The notes under the pieces were generated by a model, which was not told the DNA's origin, did no database searches, and worked only from the letters and a program-made list of their open reading frames with translations. The position numbers and the translations under genes are program-made. Source: Steromphala cineraria (taxonomy: Eukaryota > Mollusca > Gastropoda > Trochida > Trochidae). Taken from it: 64,000 nt of DNA. Shown one piece after another: positions 1-13,380 of this stretch. The stretch is from contig OU744731.1 of the NCBI GenBank assembly GCA_916613615.1, positions 14,328,726-14,392,725 of the forward strand. Reading direction: 5' to 3'. Every line of letters starts with the position of its first letter. Within the stretch, counting starts at the first letter, position 1.

Positions 1-3000
1 AATGATATCCACTTATTCAAATATATATTATATAGTGTACTTGTTTCATGTAACTACAGGAAATAAATCTCACACCAGCTGAATCTATAAGTGAATTTCA
101 GGGTTTAAGGTATCGCTTAGGAGTTTTAACTTTTTATTAGAAACAGATTTGTATATTTAATTTGGATTAACTTGGAACGTTTGCCGAAATGATATCAACT
201 TATTACACATAGGCCTATCTTATTTCTGACTTTTACATGTAACGATGAGACCTAAAGGTTTCTCACACCATCTAAACATTTAAATTGATTTTGGTAAAAT
301 GTGTTGAGAAATAGGATTGCGCGCATTGCGATTAACTTTTATGTTTGTTGAAATGTTAAGAGAAGCAGGTGTGCAATGTATCAGTTTGTATAAGCTAGGC
401 CTACAATTGTGTAATGGACATTGTAGTAGTGAACTTGATTTAATTATAAAGACGTTTGTTTTACAAAGTATTATCTCATGGGTTAATGACCTATCGACTT
501 TATGCTCGTAAAGTAAGATCATTTTGGGGATATTTAATACTATGACTTTGATAGAGTGAAGTGAAGGCAAACCATTACTTCCTTATGGAAAAGTAATGGA
601 TATTAGTATAACCATGACACTAATCCCAGCAATAGATTATTTAGTCTCAGTATATTACCCTGAATTGTCTAGACAAACTAGTGTTTGGAAACAAATTTGC
701 AGATTTGACAAAAAGTACACATGCGTTACTGTAAATATTAATATAACAATGGGTTGATTTATGGTAACGTCTTCGCCGTTAGACGCATGCGGTTTATGGC
801 AATTGATTTGTTCAGATTTAACAATAAAGGGGTAGTAGCACGTTTATGTGGGCCTGGAATATAAGGAAAATCAGGAAAAAATAAGTGGTTCCAATTGAAA
901 GACAATGTGTTTAAACTACATGAAGCAGTAATAAATCAAATATATATTAACGTAAAGTTTAGCCATGCGATTCCTTTTTCAAACACAAAATGAATTTAAG
1001 GTGTTCACACAAAACTGGCCGCAGAGGCACCTTATGTGAATCTTTATGATTTGTTCTCAAGATATGGATGATTAGTTTGTGAAATGAGATTTTGACACTA
1101 TCAAAATAATACTTTTAGCATGAACGTATAATTATCAATCAAAAATTGAAAATATTGAAATTACAAACTTTTCAAAAAACGTGGTACTGCCCCTTTATTC
1201 ATAAAACCGTGTTTCATTATGCCTTTTCAAAGAATTTCTAAGTATTGTCCTATTTTGTCTATGCATGTACAAAACAGAACTTAATATTCTTTATCAACAG
1301 GTTAAAGGGTTATCCAAACAAATATACTTCAAACGAACGGTGGTTAAAACATATTGGATATTTCATAATTATTCATCAATATGGTCTCATGCGGGGCGTT
1401 TTCTTTTTGACGCAAATTTGTTAACAAAAAAAATGCTGACATGCTATGCAATGACACCGTTACAAAAACAATATAATTTCCATAAGTTGAATGAAGAAAA
1501 GGAGGAGAATAATTTACCAACTGACCATCATGTCACTAGGAAACATTAACATTCTATGATGGGAATTTTTATTCAGGAGAATGAATGAAACACACAAAAA
1601 CCTCGAAACTTGAATATTTTGACAACGGGATATATATTCTAATTAACCATCGAAGGTGATGAATTATCCACAAGAATTTGAAATAATGAGAATTTAACAT
1701 GTTTAGAGAAGTATCTTAACTCATAAAGATAACAATACCCCCTCCCTTCTATATTAGCCTCAAGGACAGACAAGCACCACATTGTCAAAATGTCCGCCAG
1801 ACAGACAAATTTCAGCTGAGTCACGTCTAGTGGACATTTAAATAATTTACGAGGAATTCACAGTAAAATACCACAAAAACACAGACCATTCCATCGGTAA
1901 TATGTGAAATAATCTAGAAGGCACATTCGTTTTAATCGAATTTGATGCTTTCGCCTTAACACCATTTGAATTTTCATCAGGAATAGTTTTACTCATATTT
2001 AATCGCCCTGGGTTAATGTATTATGACCCTGAGTCCGTGTTAGGTATATTCAATATATAGATAAAATAAAATGAATGTGTTTGTGTAGTATCAAGTACTT
2101 CTTACTGTTCTGTGAACTATGCCCCGTTTAAAGTGTTTTTTATTCCTTCGAGTGTTATTTTTCAAAAATGCAGACAGCATTGGACAAAATATGAGACATT
2201 AATGAGACTTCAAAATAAAAACGAAAAGGTTCCGATAATGTTCGTTTGTTTTAATGAAAACATATGAGTCCATTTAAGTATAATTTGGTAATAAAGAAAA
2301 AATATTCAAATCAAACAAAATGAACAATAAACCAATGTATCATGGCGGGATTGTCAGTAGAATACAAATCAAGCAGATGAGTCCGGCAGAACTATATTGA
2401 TAATTGACAAACCCCTTTAAGTAAAATTGTAGTAATGCATTTATAAATTCTTTCTTTGAGAAGTTGTCTGCCAACCTGAATAGATCATGCAAATCTGCAA
2501 CTATGGAATAGCATGTTTATTCCAAAGGGATAGGTTTGATGTTATTGTTTTGTGAAATGTATGCATTCGTTAATAAATTCTTTGTTTGAAATAGTCCTAA
2601 TTGCATGTTGTTTTCAATCCATATCCTGAAATGAAATTAATGCAACTTCCTATTATAATCATAAAGATTGTGTATGAGTTCAGCACTACGAGAAAGTCAT
2701 CAGTTGATGTCCATCAATATTAATTGGCCAATGGTGTAATTGCAAAAGGAAACCAAGTATACAAAGATTACGAACTATGCACATGTAACTGAGTTTAAAT
2801 GATTTAGAAAAATTAAGTTTAACCATACAATAAAATTTATAAGAATTGAAGAGTTAAATTTTTAATGTTATCTGAAACCCGAAAAAACGCCACAGAAAAT
2901 GACCAAACAGAGTACCACTGTAAAATATCCAGGGGGCTGACCAGTACACATATTCTCGCTCGTAACGTGCGGATTCGTCCATAATCTTTCACAAATGTCC

Positions 3001-5300
3001 ATTCTATCATACCTCACCTCATTTAAGCAAGTATGCTTATTCAATATATCCTCTTCTGCAACGTTATCGTTCATTAAAATCGGAGCTTTGAGAACGAGAA
3101 AATTCGAAAAAGTAACGATTCAATGAAACGCCTGTGAAATTAAGATTGAAAAGACCACTTGTTTTCCGAAGTTGTAAATAAGCGAAATATTGTTTATCAC
3201 AATTCATTTAAACATAACAACAAGCCATATAAACTTGTGCAAATGAAAATCCGTATTGCTCAATTTTTTAAATTGTTTGATAAAGTCAGTTTCTTCAGAT
3301 AGCACCTTTGGTTGATTCAAACATGCTGAACCAACGAAATGAGAAAATTGATTCAGCCATTGGAAAACATAGATTTGAGGGAGATTTTGTTTCAAACAAA
3401 GGGGATATTGGAAAGACTACTACTTTTGTACTTAACACTTGTAACCATTACTTCGTCTTGTACATGTTTAAATTACATTGAGTGTAATAAAATAGTTTGT
3501 AGACATTTATTCAATTTTGTGGATCAGATTAAAGAAACCTTGAAATAAAACGAATATATAAGAAAGATATGGTTTAATAAGGTTACAAGAGCAGTTGTAA
3601 AGTTTGATGATGAACAGATTTCACAGTAGACAAACAAGTTTGCATTAAAAAAATTACATTGTTCGTTGAAACTATTTTATGGTAAGTGTACTGATTTTCA
3701 CAAGCATTATATTTCAGAAATCAAGTTTGGGTTTTATGAACAAATCGCAAGAACTTCACATTGGACGACACGAAATTTCCAAGTGTCATGTACATATATT
3801 ATAACAAAACACCTACATAGGATATGGGTGCATTGTTATAAAAAAAACTTGAAATCCTCCTTCGAAGTGAGTTGTTAACATTTTCATTGTTGATCAATGA
3901 AATGTACTGAGTTACCGAATCCTAAAATCCAGAATTATATGCAAAATCCCGAAAATATTGTACAAATGTCAATTGTTTTACGGATTCCCACTCCAAAAAT
4001 AAGGGAATACCGTGATCTTGAATACATGTAATTGGTTTTAAGAGATTATCGGATAAAATACAATTTTGCACCTACATTTTAAGATAGAAATACAAGAGCA
4101 GAAACCTTAGTCCATTTACCATGTAGCTTACATACTTACATAGAGATTATCATGTAACAACAGAATTCAAATAATATGTCATGCTATTAGAAATTACTTG
4201 ATAACAAAAGATCAATATGACTTTCATGAATTGTATGTATTTTGCATACAATCTTTATTGATATAATCTGTAATAATAAAACTGTCAAAGAATACATAAT
4301 GTATTACCTTTCCATTGGTAACCTTTGAGTTTTGTTAAGTGTAAAATAAAATATCAACTTCCAGAGACTTTAATGGGTTAACTTTTTATGCATTTAAAGA
4401 TAACAGCGGCGAAGGAGTAGCTATGTCACATGATAACAAAAAACAAATGACACTATTGCTTCTGTTCTTCAGAACTACAGTATGCGCTTGGCTGAGGGCG
4501 ATAACTCATAAGAAGTCAGCTAACAACCCCAATCCATCACATTTGTATACCCAAGGGATATTCCAATTTTCAGAAAACAAAACCTATCGGAAAAGTTGAT
4601 GTCACAAAATAGAAATCCCTTTTTGGACGATGGACTGTTCCACATAACATTTGTTTTGGCTTTAAAATCGGGGGTAAAACAATTATTTGGTTTAGGGACT
4701 TTGGATGCTATGCATGTTTTCTATACAAAATACAAACCAATTTAACTACTATAAGTTATAAGTTCCTTCCGCATATGAGACCTAATATAAAAAACTGCAT
4801 ATAAAACGTGAGATTTCGTTCTTTCAGTTAAACCTCCAAAGTATTCATAATAGAAGTTATGAAATGAAGTAAGATAGGCCGTACAGCAACTATCCTCCAC
4901 TTTTGCACTTGAACAACCTAATGCATCTTATAGAACATTTGCCAAAAAACCTATAGTTGGCAATATTGTCATTGAAACTATCTTCGCCGTAATTGACACG
5001 AGAGAACCACATTTGGTCTGTTGACCACAGATAGATCTTCTGTTGTCGCGATGTTTACGTTCAGGGGTCCCAAGGGACATCACTCTGATAAAAACTGTCA
5101 GGCTGCTCTGACCCTGACAAGGCTTACGGAGTTGTCTCCCATAGGTCATTTCTTTATTTTGTTGTGTCACTTTACTAAAGAAACATACACCTCATTTTTT
5201 CTAACACACCTACTTTTTATTGCACATCCACAATAAGAGATCGTCAACTTTGGCAAATCAACAGAGTTGTAAAATTTAGAATTTTTGAGAAATGTTAAAG
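1..5300. other. AT-rich DNA without a recognised gene
   Basis: No reading frame longer than about 96 codons occurs here, and none of the short frames shows a domain I recognise. Composition is uniformly AT-rich with scattered homopolymers. I see no RNA gene, tandem array or terminal inverted repeat. It is best read as intergenic or intronic DNA. Small exons cannot be excluded by eye. Confidence 0.6.
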
Positions 5301-5366
5301 TCCAAAGAGGGAACCAGGGGCCTTAATTTTGCGATGAAACGCTTCTATCAACTGAGCTACAGAGGC
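5301..5366 (-). pseudogene. tRNA-like pseudogene or SINE head fragment
   Basis: Read on the minus strand, the segment begins GCCTCTG followed by TAGCTCAGTTGATAG, which matches the D-arm and A-box of a tRNA (A-box at 5348-5359). The D-stem carries an extra base. The expected T-arm GGTTCGA is reduced to GGTTCCC, and no acceptor stem pairs with GCCTCTG. A functional tRNA is therefore unlikely. It could be a decayed tRNA copy or the 5' head of a tRNA-derived SINE; I could not define a SINE body or tail. Confidence 0.5.
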
Positions 5367-5541
5367 TTGATAAATGTAGCGGTACTTTTTGTTGTGACAT
5401 GTCTAGATTGTTGTATTTTCCTATATAAGCCCATGTATAGGTACTAGTTTGTACCAAATGTTATTGTAATGAAGTCAGTTGATTTTTAATATTCCTTTGA
5501 TCTAATTAGGTCATCTATACAAGACATCTATACATAGAGAA

Positions 5542-5555
5542 GGGGGGGGGGGGGG
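5542..5555 (+). repeat. Poly-G run of 14
   Basis: Fourteen consecutive G residues sit in otherwise AT-rich DNA. Such a run is a mutation-prone mononucleotide microsatellite and can form quadruplex-type structures. The true length may also be affected by sequencing error. Confidence 0.9.
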
Positions 5556-5603
5556 ATAGCTCTTTTTCGTCAAATATGACTCGACAGGAGTTGAATTTAA
5601 GTC

Positions 5604-5684
5604 AGATAAACCCACACTTCCCTCAGTGCATCACTCCTTTTGAGGTATATTAAGCGATACAACTCGGGAAGTGTGGGTTTATCT
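5604..5684. repeat. 19-bp perfect inverted repeat (hairpin)
   Basis: AGATAAACCCACACTTCCC at 5604-5622 is exactly reverse-complementary to 5666-5684, with a 43-bp spacer. A perfect 19-bp stem at this spacing is unlikely by chance in AT-rich DNA and suggests the core of a small foldback element or MITE remnant. No target duplication was found. Confidence 0.8.
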
Positions 5685-7061
5685 ATTACATACCGTAAGG
5701 AATCATTTTGTTAATTAGTTTTGGAAGCTACAATGAGTATTTTCCAGCCTTTAAAACGCTGTGCCTCATGACATACCACGGTATCTTAAATTTGTATCTG
5801 TATGTCAAAATGTATAATCTAAAATCATTAGAATTTGTAACATCTTTCTTTCTTTCTTTCTCAAAATCCCCTTAGATCATGTAATTGGACTTATTTGTAT
5901 AAAAATCATTTGGGCTAGATTTTGGTACAGGAGAGTCTTTAAAAACATAATAAACATTTTAAATATAAATTAATATCAACATTACCTAGGGAAGACCAAA
6001 TCATTCTCTTTGTATGTTGTATGTTGTATGTTGTATGTTGTGGACATACGATATAGAAAAATAATTTTGTTTTCAAAGTCTTGTGTGTGAAACTTCAGTT
6101 TTCTTGTCATGTCAGAACTTGCAGTTTTACACTGAGTTTTATTTATAATTGAATATGGTATATCAAACAATGTTTGTCATACAAATGACGACATTACACG
6201 TCATGGACATATTTCTTAAGGCAGCTGTTGTTAATAATTGCACCAACTACTTATGGTTTAAAGTCGGTCCGCTTTTGGAAAACAGTGTCTTTTGAAGGAC
6301 ATTACTGTTTTCTATAATGGGTTATTCAATGTTATGGATATCGATTTTTCTTGCTTTATGGTTATACAGAGGACATATGGCTTCTGATAGCTTGTTACAT
6401 TTTCATTCATGGAAACGCTCAGGAAACGCATTTGGTTTAAATGGTTTTGTGGCAAGACCGATCATTGTGACAATTGCACTGTTTTGTAACAGTTTTGAAT
6501 TTAAAAACAATCGTAAAATCAAAAGGTATAAAATTTAAGAGAGCAGATAATCAACAAAAAAACAATGAATTTTTGGGAATATAAAAATCTATATTGTTTC
6601 CGAATTTTGATGGCTAAAACAACCTAAACACAAATGCATGTGATGTCAAAGTGACTCATATGATTAGATGAACGCGTTATAGCATTATCATTATGATACC
6701 GTAACAGCGAGAACACAAATATGAATGGTTTAAATCATGTTTGCATCATAAAACAAGCATCATAATAATGACGAGACTCAAACAATGGGTGACTGCTCAA
6801 AATCAGTTGATGTGACCGTTATTACTTAAGAACTGTGAAGATCAATTTCATTTTGTCCTTGTTTGTCCTTTCTTCCGAGAAAGTAGAAACTATTACCAAA
6901 TCGATTTTGTTAGTGTCCAACAAAGCAAAAGTTTTGTTTAGCTTTTGTCTTGCAAAAATGAAAATATACTTAAAGGTTTAGCTTTTTATTTGAAAGGAAA
7001 TTTGTATGTATGAAATTAAGCGCGCACACCAAGATGTACATGTTTATAAACATTTGCTTGA
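5685..7061. other. Non-coding stretch with two microsatellites
   Basis: No gene was recognised. It holds a (CTTT)n tract at about 5844-5861 and four 7-bp units of GTATGTT at 6012-6039. The short open frames on both strands have no identifiable domain. Confidence 0.6.
6012..6039 (+). repeat. 7-bp microsatellite, (GTATGTT)4
   Basis: Four uninterrupted copies of GTATGTT are seen directly. It generates a short spurious reading frame on the minus strand rather than a gene. Confidence 0.9.
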
Positions 7062-7843
7062 TTAGGTCTTCAAGACAAAGTCTGGAAGACCTATTGTTTT
7101 TATCCGTTTTCTTCAAGTTTATTTTTTTATTATTTGTACTTTTTTTGTGAGAAAGCTACAGCTCACACGGCTGCTCAAAATTTGACAAAACTTGGCATGC
7201 AGATAGCCCTTACCCTGGAATCGACGTGCGAAGCTTTTGGGCAAAATCGGTTCATTCATTAAGGGTCCACTTCGAATCCAAAATCGAAAATTTAACATTG
7301 ATTTTTTTTTTCAAAATGCACTTAGAGACTTAATTTAAAAAAAAAAAAAAACGCAATAAAAAAATAATGAAAAATAGGAAATCAGGACAAATTCGAAGGT
7401 CACGTGCTTTGGCCGCCATTTTGCTTTTAGTGCAGTTTTCACAATTTCCGACCCCACCCGCCTTTGACAATCCTCTCCTCTGAAGATACCTGCACTACAG
7501 AGCTGAAATTCATACTGAATGTAGCTGAGGTATTTTGTACTGTGACCTTTCAAAGTTGACCAAAATCGCCAACTTCAAGGGCACATAGCTCAAAAACCAG
7601 ACCTTAGAACTTAATGATTTTTGCATGAGAGTTAGACATTAGCAAGGTCTTTCAGAAAAAAGAATAAAATCGCTCGCGAACAGTCATTTCCGGTCACGAG
7701 GAAGGGTCAAACTTTGCATATGGAAAAGTGGTGTTTTGCTGGGTATGTTTGAACCCTCTTCAACAAACATGCATGTAAAGGTCAAACATGCATGTGAAGG
7801 TCAAACAGTATGTGAAGGTGAAACAGGAATCTTGAAGACCTAA
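7062..7843 (+). mobile_element. Family A interspersed element, copy 1
   Basis: The element is bounded by a perfect 13-bp terminal inverted repeat, TTAGGTCTTCAAG at 7062-7074 and its complement at 7831-7843. Its first 30 bases also form a nested hairpin (7063-7093). The body, from about 7200 to 7757, is shared with a second copy at 10720-11412, including the blocks around 7275-7335 and 7615-7755. Near its right end a short unit of about 19 bp (CATGCATGTAAAGGTCAAA type) is repeated three times. There is no coding capacity; the 72-codon minus-strand frame inside it is repeat sequence. Which enzyme mobilises it is unknown. Confidence 0.75.
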
Positions 7844-9183
7844 GTAGTACACTATTTTTGTTTTTGTACTCTGGGTCACGCGGCCTCCAATGCTGATATA
7901 AAATTTCTCTCTCTCTCTCTTTCAGTTCTACTCTTACTTATCGATACTCTAATTTCATTGACGCATCTAATTGTAATAAGACAAAAGATTAAAGAAGTTT
8001 GATCGCTTAAGATTAATTACATCAACATTTAATTCAATTCAATAATTTGTTAATAAGTTTAACATTAACATAACATTTATTAAATCAATAACATCAAGGT
8101 TTCCGTAATATGATGTCAGAAATCAAACTGTTGAAACTATGGATTTTTATATGGATTACACTCTGAAATATCGATATCTCTGAACAGTTTTACTTAAGTG
8201 GATTCATCGTCATTAGTGAAGGATTTTTATCTTATATTGTTAATTAATGCATGATTAACGGATTGACAATAAACAAAGAACCACAATTATAACTGTAAAT
8301 GCAAACTTAGGTAAAACATGATAATAGTGGTGTGCTGGTTAGGTAAAGCAATATCTTATATACTTCAATAACAATAATTCAATTATACAGAACCAGAAAC
8401 TGAAATCCTATCTCCCTGCACATTTTGATGTTTGAGGGTTCAACACTATTTGTTTAACCCAAGAGATATGTTACATCGGTTGATTGTTCTGACGTTGATG
8501 GAATTATCATGTATGGGAATATGTACACCGAGTGAAAATTGACAAGAACAACTAAATGCCAATTACAAACACGACGCATTCTGATATTTTACAACTCTTA
8601 AAATATTATTAAAATCTCAATGCTTAGAATGTAACTGGACATTTGTATTTGGAAAGGGTTAAGAATGTCTCTTGGACCAGTCACAGTTATGTACAAAGAC
8701 GTAAACCAGCTGGGGTCATTTTGAGGTCATGCAGATTCTGGATCCTAAAATTTCAACATTGATTGTTGATTGATAGATTGATGACCATGTCTGTTCAAAC
8801 ATCGGCAAAAATGCTAGTTCAATGACTTTCGTGGGTCGACCGAATCATGAATTTGTTGCAAATTGTAACGATAGTGTCATTTAAAAACGTTAAAAGTTCA
8901 AAGACGAACAAGCAGTACAGCATTTAGCCGAATATAGTCTTTAAGAAATTCATGTCCTCACAAAACAGGAGTTTTTAACATTATTTTGTTACGTGTGGTA
9001 CGACAATCAATTCAACATTAATGGGAAGATTAGGGAATCATTGAAATGTCAATTTTAACACAGACTTTTAGGAAAATCAGCTGGATCTCTTCCAGATGGA
9101 TGAATGTTTAAAGAAAACTATTATCATTATCTTTGAATATCCCCTTGATTCAAACGGTTTGAAGGTGCGCCACCAAGGTTCAA
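7844..9183. other. Non-coding stretch
   Basis: Apart from a (TC)n tract at about 7906-7920, nothing recognisable is seen. There are no open frames of note, and local AT-richness is high around 8000-8300. Confidence 0.6.
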
Positions 9184-9391
9184 AACTCTACTTATGAAAA
9201 TCTGTAAAACAGAACACGTTGAAACAGCAAACGCGTATGGAACTACATTCAAATCTACACTACTACAAATCCTGTTGCGACATTTAAGGCATGACAAGAT
9301 TACCACAAATCTACAAATTTGTAAACTCTACTTATGAAAATCTGTAAAACAGAACACGTTGAAACAGAAAACGCGTATGGAACTACATTCT
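9184..9391 (+). repeat. Direct duplication, 140-bp offset
   Basis: The roughly 68-bp block at 9184-9251 recurs at 9324-9391 with one or two differences, for example CAGCAAACG against CAGAAAACG. The second copy runs straight into the left end of the MITE at 9386. The duplication may therefore reflect slippage or an insertion-linked rearrangement. Confidence 0.85.
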
Positions 9392-9712
9392 TTCCCCACA
9401 GAGGCAGATCAAGTCATGAAATGTTGATGCAGCCTCTGTTCTATTACGCCGAAATCCCTGGGTTCCGGCAGTTTCCCCTGGCGGAAAACAAATGCGCCAC
9501 AATTCATTTGAATTTCTTTATCAAATGATAAACATTCTCGTATGGAAAGGGTGGTTCATATCACAATGCCTTTGTCATCATTTAGTAGCCAAAATGATGA
9601 TTGCTGATTGCACAACTTACTTTGATTGCCTCCAATCAGGCGTCTCCCATTCTATCCCACAAACCCGGCGTAATATAACAGAGAATTGATCTGCCTCTGT
9701 GGGGAGAGAATG
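9386..9712. mobile_element. Mutator-like MITE, copy 1
   Basis: The element is about 327 bp and begins CATTCTTTCCCCACAGAGGC. It ends with the complementary GCCTCTGTGGGGAGAGAATG. The arms contain secondary inverted sub-repeats of the type CAGAGGC...GCCTCTG. It is flanked by imperfect 9-bp direct repeats, ATGGAACTA (9377-9385) and GTGAAACTA (9713-9721), with 7 of 9 matching. Internal sequence such as GCAGTTTCCCCTGGCGG is shared with the copies at 16935 and 61663. It is non-coding, so an autonomous relative elsewhere must supply transposase. Confidence 0.85.
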
Positions 9713-9721
9713 GTGAAACTA

Positions 9722-10719
9722 ATAACCATCAGAGTCAAATATTGTTTTAACATTTTGTTATTTATTTCAGCAATAAAATGAGGTTAAAGTTATGCAATGC
9801 CAAAGTGTTGGAAAAGAAACACCGCCGTACGTCAGATCAAAACTTCATAATTTGGAATGTTGATTAGTACATCATAATAAGTCATTTGGGTCGGTTCCCC
9901 AGACCACGTTTTCGACAAAACAATGCCAATATTTGTGCGACAAAGAGTGTCACCTTAGCCAAAACTCTCTACTTTCTACTAATCTTTCTCATAGGTATTC
10001 GACCAATAAAGCCAGTTATCGGCCGTATATTGGAAAACTGCAAACGCCGTCAATGGTGTTTTCAAAGTCCGGACGGTCAATTTTTTCATCTTAAGGAAAG
10101 TCTGAGTTGCTGATGAATCACATTTACATCCAATTGTGAGCAGCGTTTCTCTGTATTGTTTACTGTCGTTTAAATGAAACTATGGTCTTTAATTTTATTA
10201 TCCCACCGGTATGTAATAGTATGGATGAGTCAGTACTCTTAGATGTGCCTTATGGTATTTTCAACTTCTTCAGATTTTTATTTTTGGCGGTTTCCATGGA
10301 AACGTTTACAACATTATTTGGGACCGGAGGGATATATCATCTGCTGACGACTCTTGTTCGAATGGTCAATAGATTCGTTTGAGAGGGTTTGATAATGATG
10401 GACAAATATCCAGGAACAAGATCAGCTTCAGTAGTTCTTTAGGAGAATTTGGCAGAAATTCTGTAAATTAACAACATCCACGAACGTCAAGTGCATCAGG
10501 TTTAAGGCCAGGAAAAATATTGGAGTTATTAAGCATTAAAGCGTTCATTCACATACAGCACGCCGCAAGCTCAACAACTATGTCAAGATCAAGGTTTAAG
10601 TCCTTCACAAACCCCCCTTATATAAACAAGATCTATACGCATACAGTAATTAGACATCATTAACAATAATAATCTGTTGTGTACTTTCGAGTCTACATTA
10701 CCTTCTATAGACCTGTAAT
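9722..10719. other. Non-coding stretch with an X-box-like palindrome
   Basis: No gene was recognised; the frames at 9886-10113 and 10182-10382 have no known domain. The only notable site is the 14-bp perfect palindrome at 10290-10303. Confidence 0.55.
10290..10303. promoter_or_regulatory. RFX X-box-like palindrome
   Basis: GTTTCCATGGAAAC is a perfect 14-bp palindrome that fits the RFX-family X-box consensus GTTNCCATGGNAAC. An AP-1-like TGAGTCAG lies about 60 bp upstream. No transcription unit is evident beside it, so function is only inferred from motif match. Confidence 0.35.
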
Positions 10720-11412
10720 TAAGGATTCAGCCATAAGGCTGAATCCTTATTGTTATTGGCGTGTTTCTTTTTTTTTTTATTATTCCACGATTTTTGTGAA
10801 CAGGATTCAGACCAAACGGCTGATGCTATCGAAGCCAAATTTCACAGGCTGGTAGACCTTGTTGAGGAAAGGCGACAATAAGCTTTTGGGACAATTCGGC
10901 CCATACGTTAAAGGTCCAGTTCGATTCCAAAATCGAAAATTTAACATTGACTTTTTTTTCAAAATGCACTTAGAGACCTAATTTTTTTTAAAAGATGCGC
11001 AATCAAAAATGCTGCAAAAAACGAAATCATGGCGTATTCGTTGGTCACGTGGTTTGGCCGCCATCTTGAATTTTCTGCTTTTTTTTCAAAAGTCCGACCC
11101 CAGGCACCTTTCAGGAATCACCACTCGGCAACTGCTGATACTAGAAAGCTGAAACTTACACATAATGTAGCTGAGACATTGGCCTATAACAAGTTTGTTT
11201 CAAAATTCAAAAAAGTTTGCACATTTTGCAATATTCAAGGGCAGATAACTCAAAAACCTCCCAGACGAATTTGATGATTTTTGCATGAGAGTTAGACATT
11301 AGCAAGGTCTTTAAGATAAAAGAATAAAATCGCTCACGAACAGTCATTTCCGGTCACGCGGAAGGGTCAAAGTTTGCATTTTGGAAAACGGGTGTTTTGG
11401 TGGGTACGTTTG
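10720..11412 (+). mobile_element. Family A interspersed element, copy 2 (3' end missing)
   Basis: The element opens with a perfect 13-bp hairpin, TAAGGATTCAGCC, then ATAA, then the complement (10720-10749). It continues with a body matching copy 1 at 7200-7757, including the AAAATCGAAAATTTAACATTGA block and the TTTTTGCATGAGAGTTAGAC block. The right-hand inverted terminus is not found after 11412, so this copy appears truncated there. Its terminal hairpin sequence differs completely from that of copy 1 although the body is conserved. The 81-codon frame at 11029-11274 lies in repeat sequence and is not a gene. Confidence 0.75.
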
Positions 11413-13302
11413 AATACTCATTGCTAATCAACGACGTACGATAACACATTGCTCTATATATCATATGAAAGCCAAAAGAACATACAATCTTGGATAAATC
11501 TCATTAAAATTAGATTAAACATTTACATTGAAATTCGGAGTGTTTAAATGTGGTCAATCCTACTTTCGTTTTGAATTATTATGATATATGAATGATTGAA
11601 AAATGTAGTTCATTAGAAATATAACACTAGGCAATGTTTTATCTATCATCAGTCAGCAACAAGACCGTTTAACCTGAAATGATTCATGTTTACAGCCATG
11701 ATGAATTTTCTGTAAAGACTTAACGTTGAATATCAAGTGCAATGTTGTCATTTTCATAATGCATTAGTTACTGTTTACCTCTTGAGGTTTACGGTAATTT
11801 GATTGAAAACATGATATTTGTAACATATGTCGCATCGCTCACCGTTTCTTTACTTTTTCATGCTCATTAACAAATAATACATCAAAATATAACCATTTCT
11901 CTCCTCTACACGATGGTGAAAACAATTTTGAAGTGTCGCTAATGGTTCGGATGATAGGAATGCCGCACGGTGAGTGTCGTCAGTAAATTTGAGGGAAATA
12001 ACTTTACACTGATAGATTTGGTTCATTGTAATAACACCAAAGATGATGCCTCGTTGCTACAGCTATGTTGAATAGCAGTGTATGCATAAATGAGGTCTTG
12101 CCATTAAGTACCGGACTGACAACCCTTGTCATTATTGTAAGCATTCTCGCTCAAGCTTTTTGACTTAGATAATTACCTCTGTTAATGAAAATTAACACCA
12201 TACAGTGCTGAATCCGTTTGTCGTCGCTTGCGACTATATTTACTCTTTTTATTGAATGAGCTGAGAAGTGGAAAACCTGTGGACGTCTGGATGAAACTGA
12301 CCTTTGAATAATGAATGGAGAGTAATTGCTAGCATGATGAGACAGCGGGACATTTATCTAAGAACACATCTGTCTCCTTCATCCGTCAGATGTGGGTTGC
12401 CCCCTGGGAGACAATTTACGTACTGGCATGTAAATACAGCTGTTTTTCTCCATGCTGTGTCTTACATTAAGGTCACAAGTATTATCAAACGAAATATCTG
12501 TTTATATTTGGTTTCGAATTTTGAATAACTGATTGTTTTAATACCAGGCTGTACAACCCTACTGACGGTTTTAGAAAATAGCAAATATATTGATATGAAA
12601 AAATACGAATAAACATCGCACTATTACCATATTGGATTTTCATTCTCAATGCATGTACACAAATGCAAATATTTGTATCGAATATATGAATAAAAGGTCT
12701 TAATCTAACCAGTGCAGTGCTCACGTTGGTATCAAACCAAAGGAAAGAATAAATACTAATTTCAAATTAAGAATATGTTTGTCAATGGTTATTGAAAACA
12801 ATTCTTAATTTGCTAAATATCACCATTGTCTCTATTATTGATTAAGTCTAAGTTAGTTGGACAAATAACCCGTTCTTGAAACGAACAATTCTGTCACTGT
12901 GGATAACTACAAAACAAGTTAAAGACCACAAAAAAAAATATTCCATACGGATTCTTGTATTGTCCAAAGCATACATCAATAACAAAACTCCGTGTGACCC
13001 TTAACTTAAGTTGTTGTGTATATTTCAGCTCGGAACTACAACGATAAAGAGTAACAACATAAATGAAATTTTAACATTATCAAGACTCATTACATGCGTT
13101 TAACATTGAAGAAAGTTACTCAGACACTATTCATTTCTACCATATGATTAACAGGTGTTCACACTAAAATGGCCAAGTGTAATTCTTGTTTGATACGAGG
13201 AGACAACATCTATGACTATTGCCAACAGATGATTGATGATTTACACTCTGAGAAAATGAACTTTGTATGACATAAATATCGTAGGGAACTATTATAAAAA
13301 AT
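11413..13302. other. Non-coding stretch
   Basis: No gene or repeat was recognised. The short frames at 12304-12528 and 12485-12724 overlap on opposite strands and show no domain. Confidence 0.55.
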
Positions 13303-13380
13303 ATGACATCAAGAAATAAAATATATGACATCAAGAAATAAAATATATGACATCAAGAAATAAAATATGACATCATAAGA
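13303..13380 (+). repeat. 22-bp tandem repeat
   Basis: About 3.5 copies of a 22-bp unit beginning ATGACATCAAGAAATAAAAT occur, starting at 13303, 13325 and 13347; a shortened step brings a partial copy at 13367. The copies are almost identical, implying recent slippage. Confidence 0.9.

Noticed and set aside
5301..5366. Functional tRNA gene
   Set aside because: The acceptor stem does not pair, the T-arm consensus is lost and the D-stem has an insertion.
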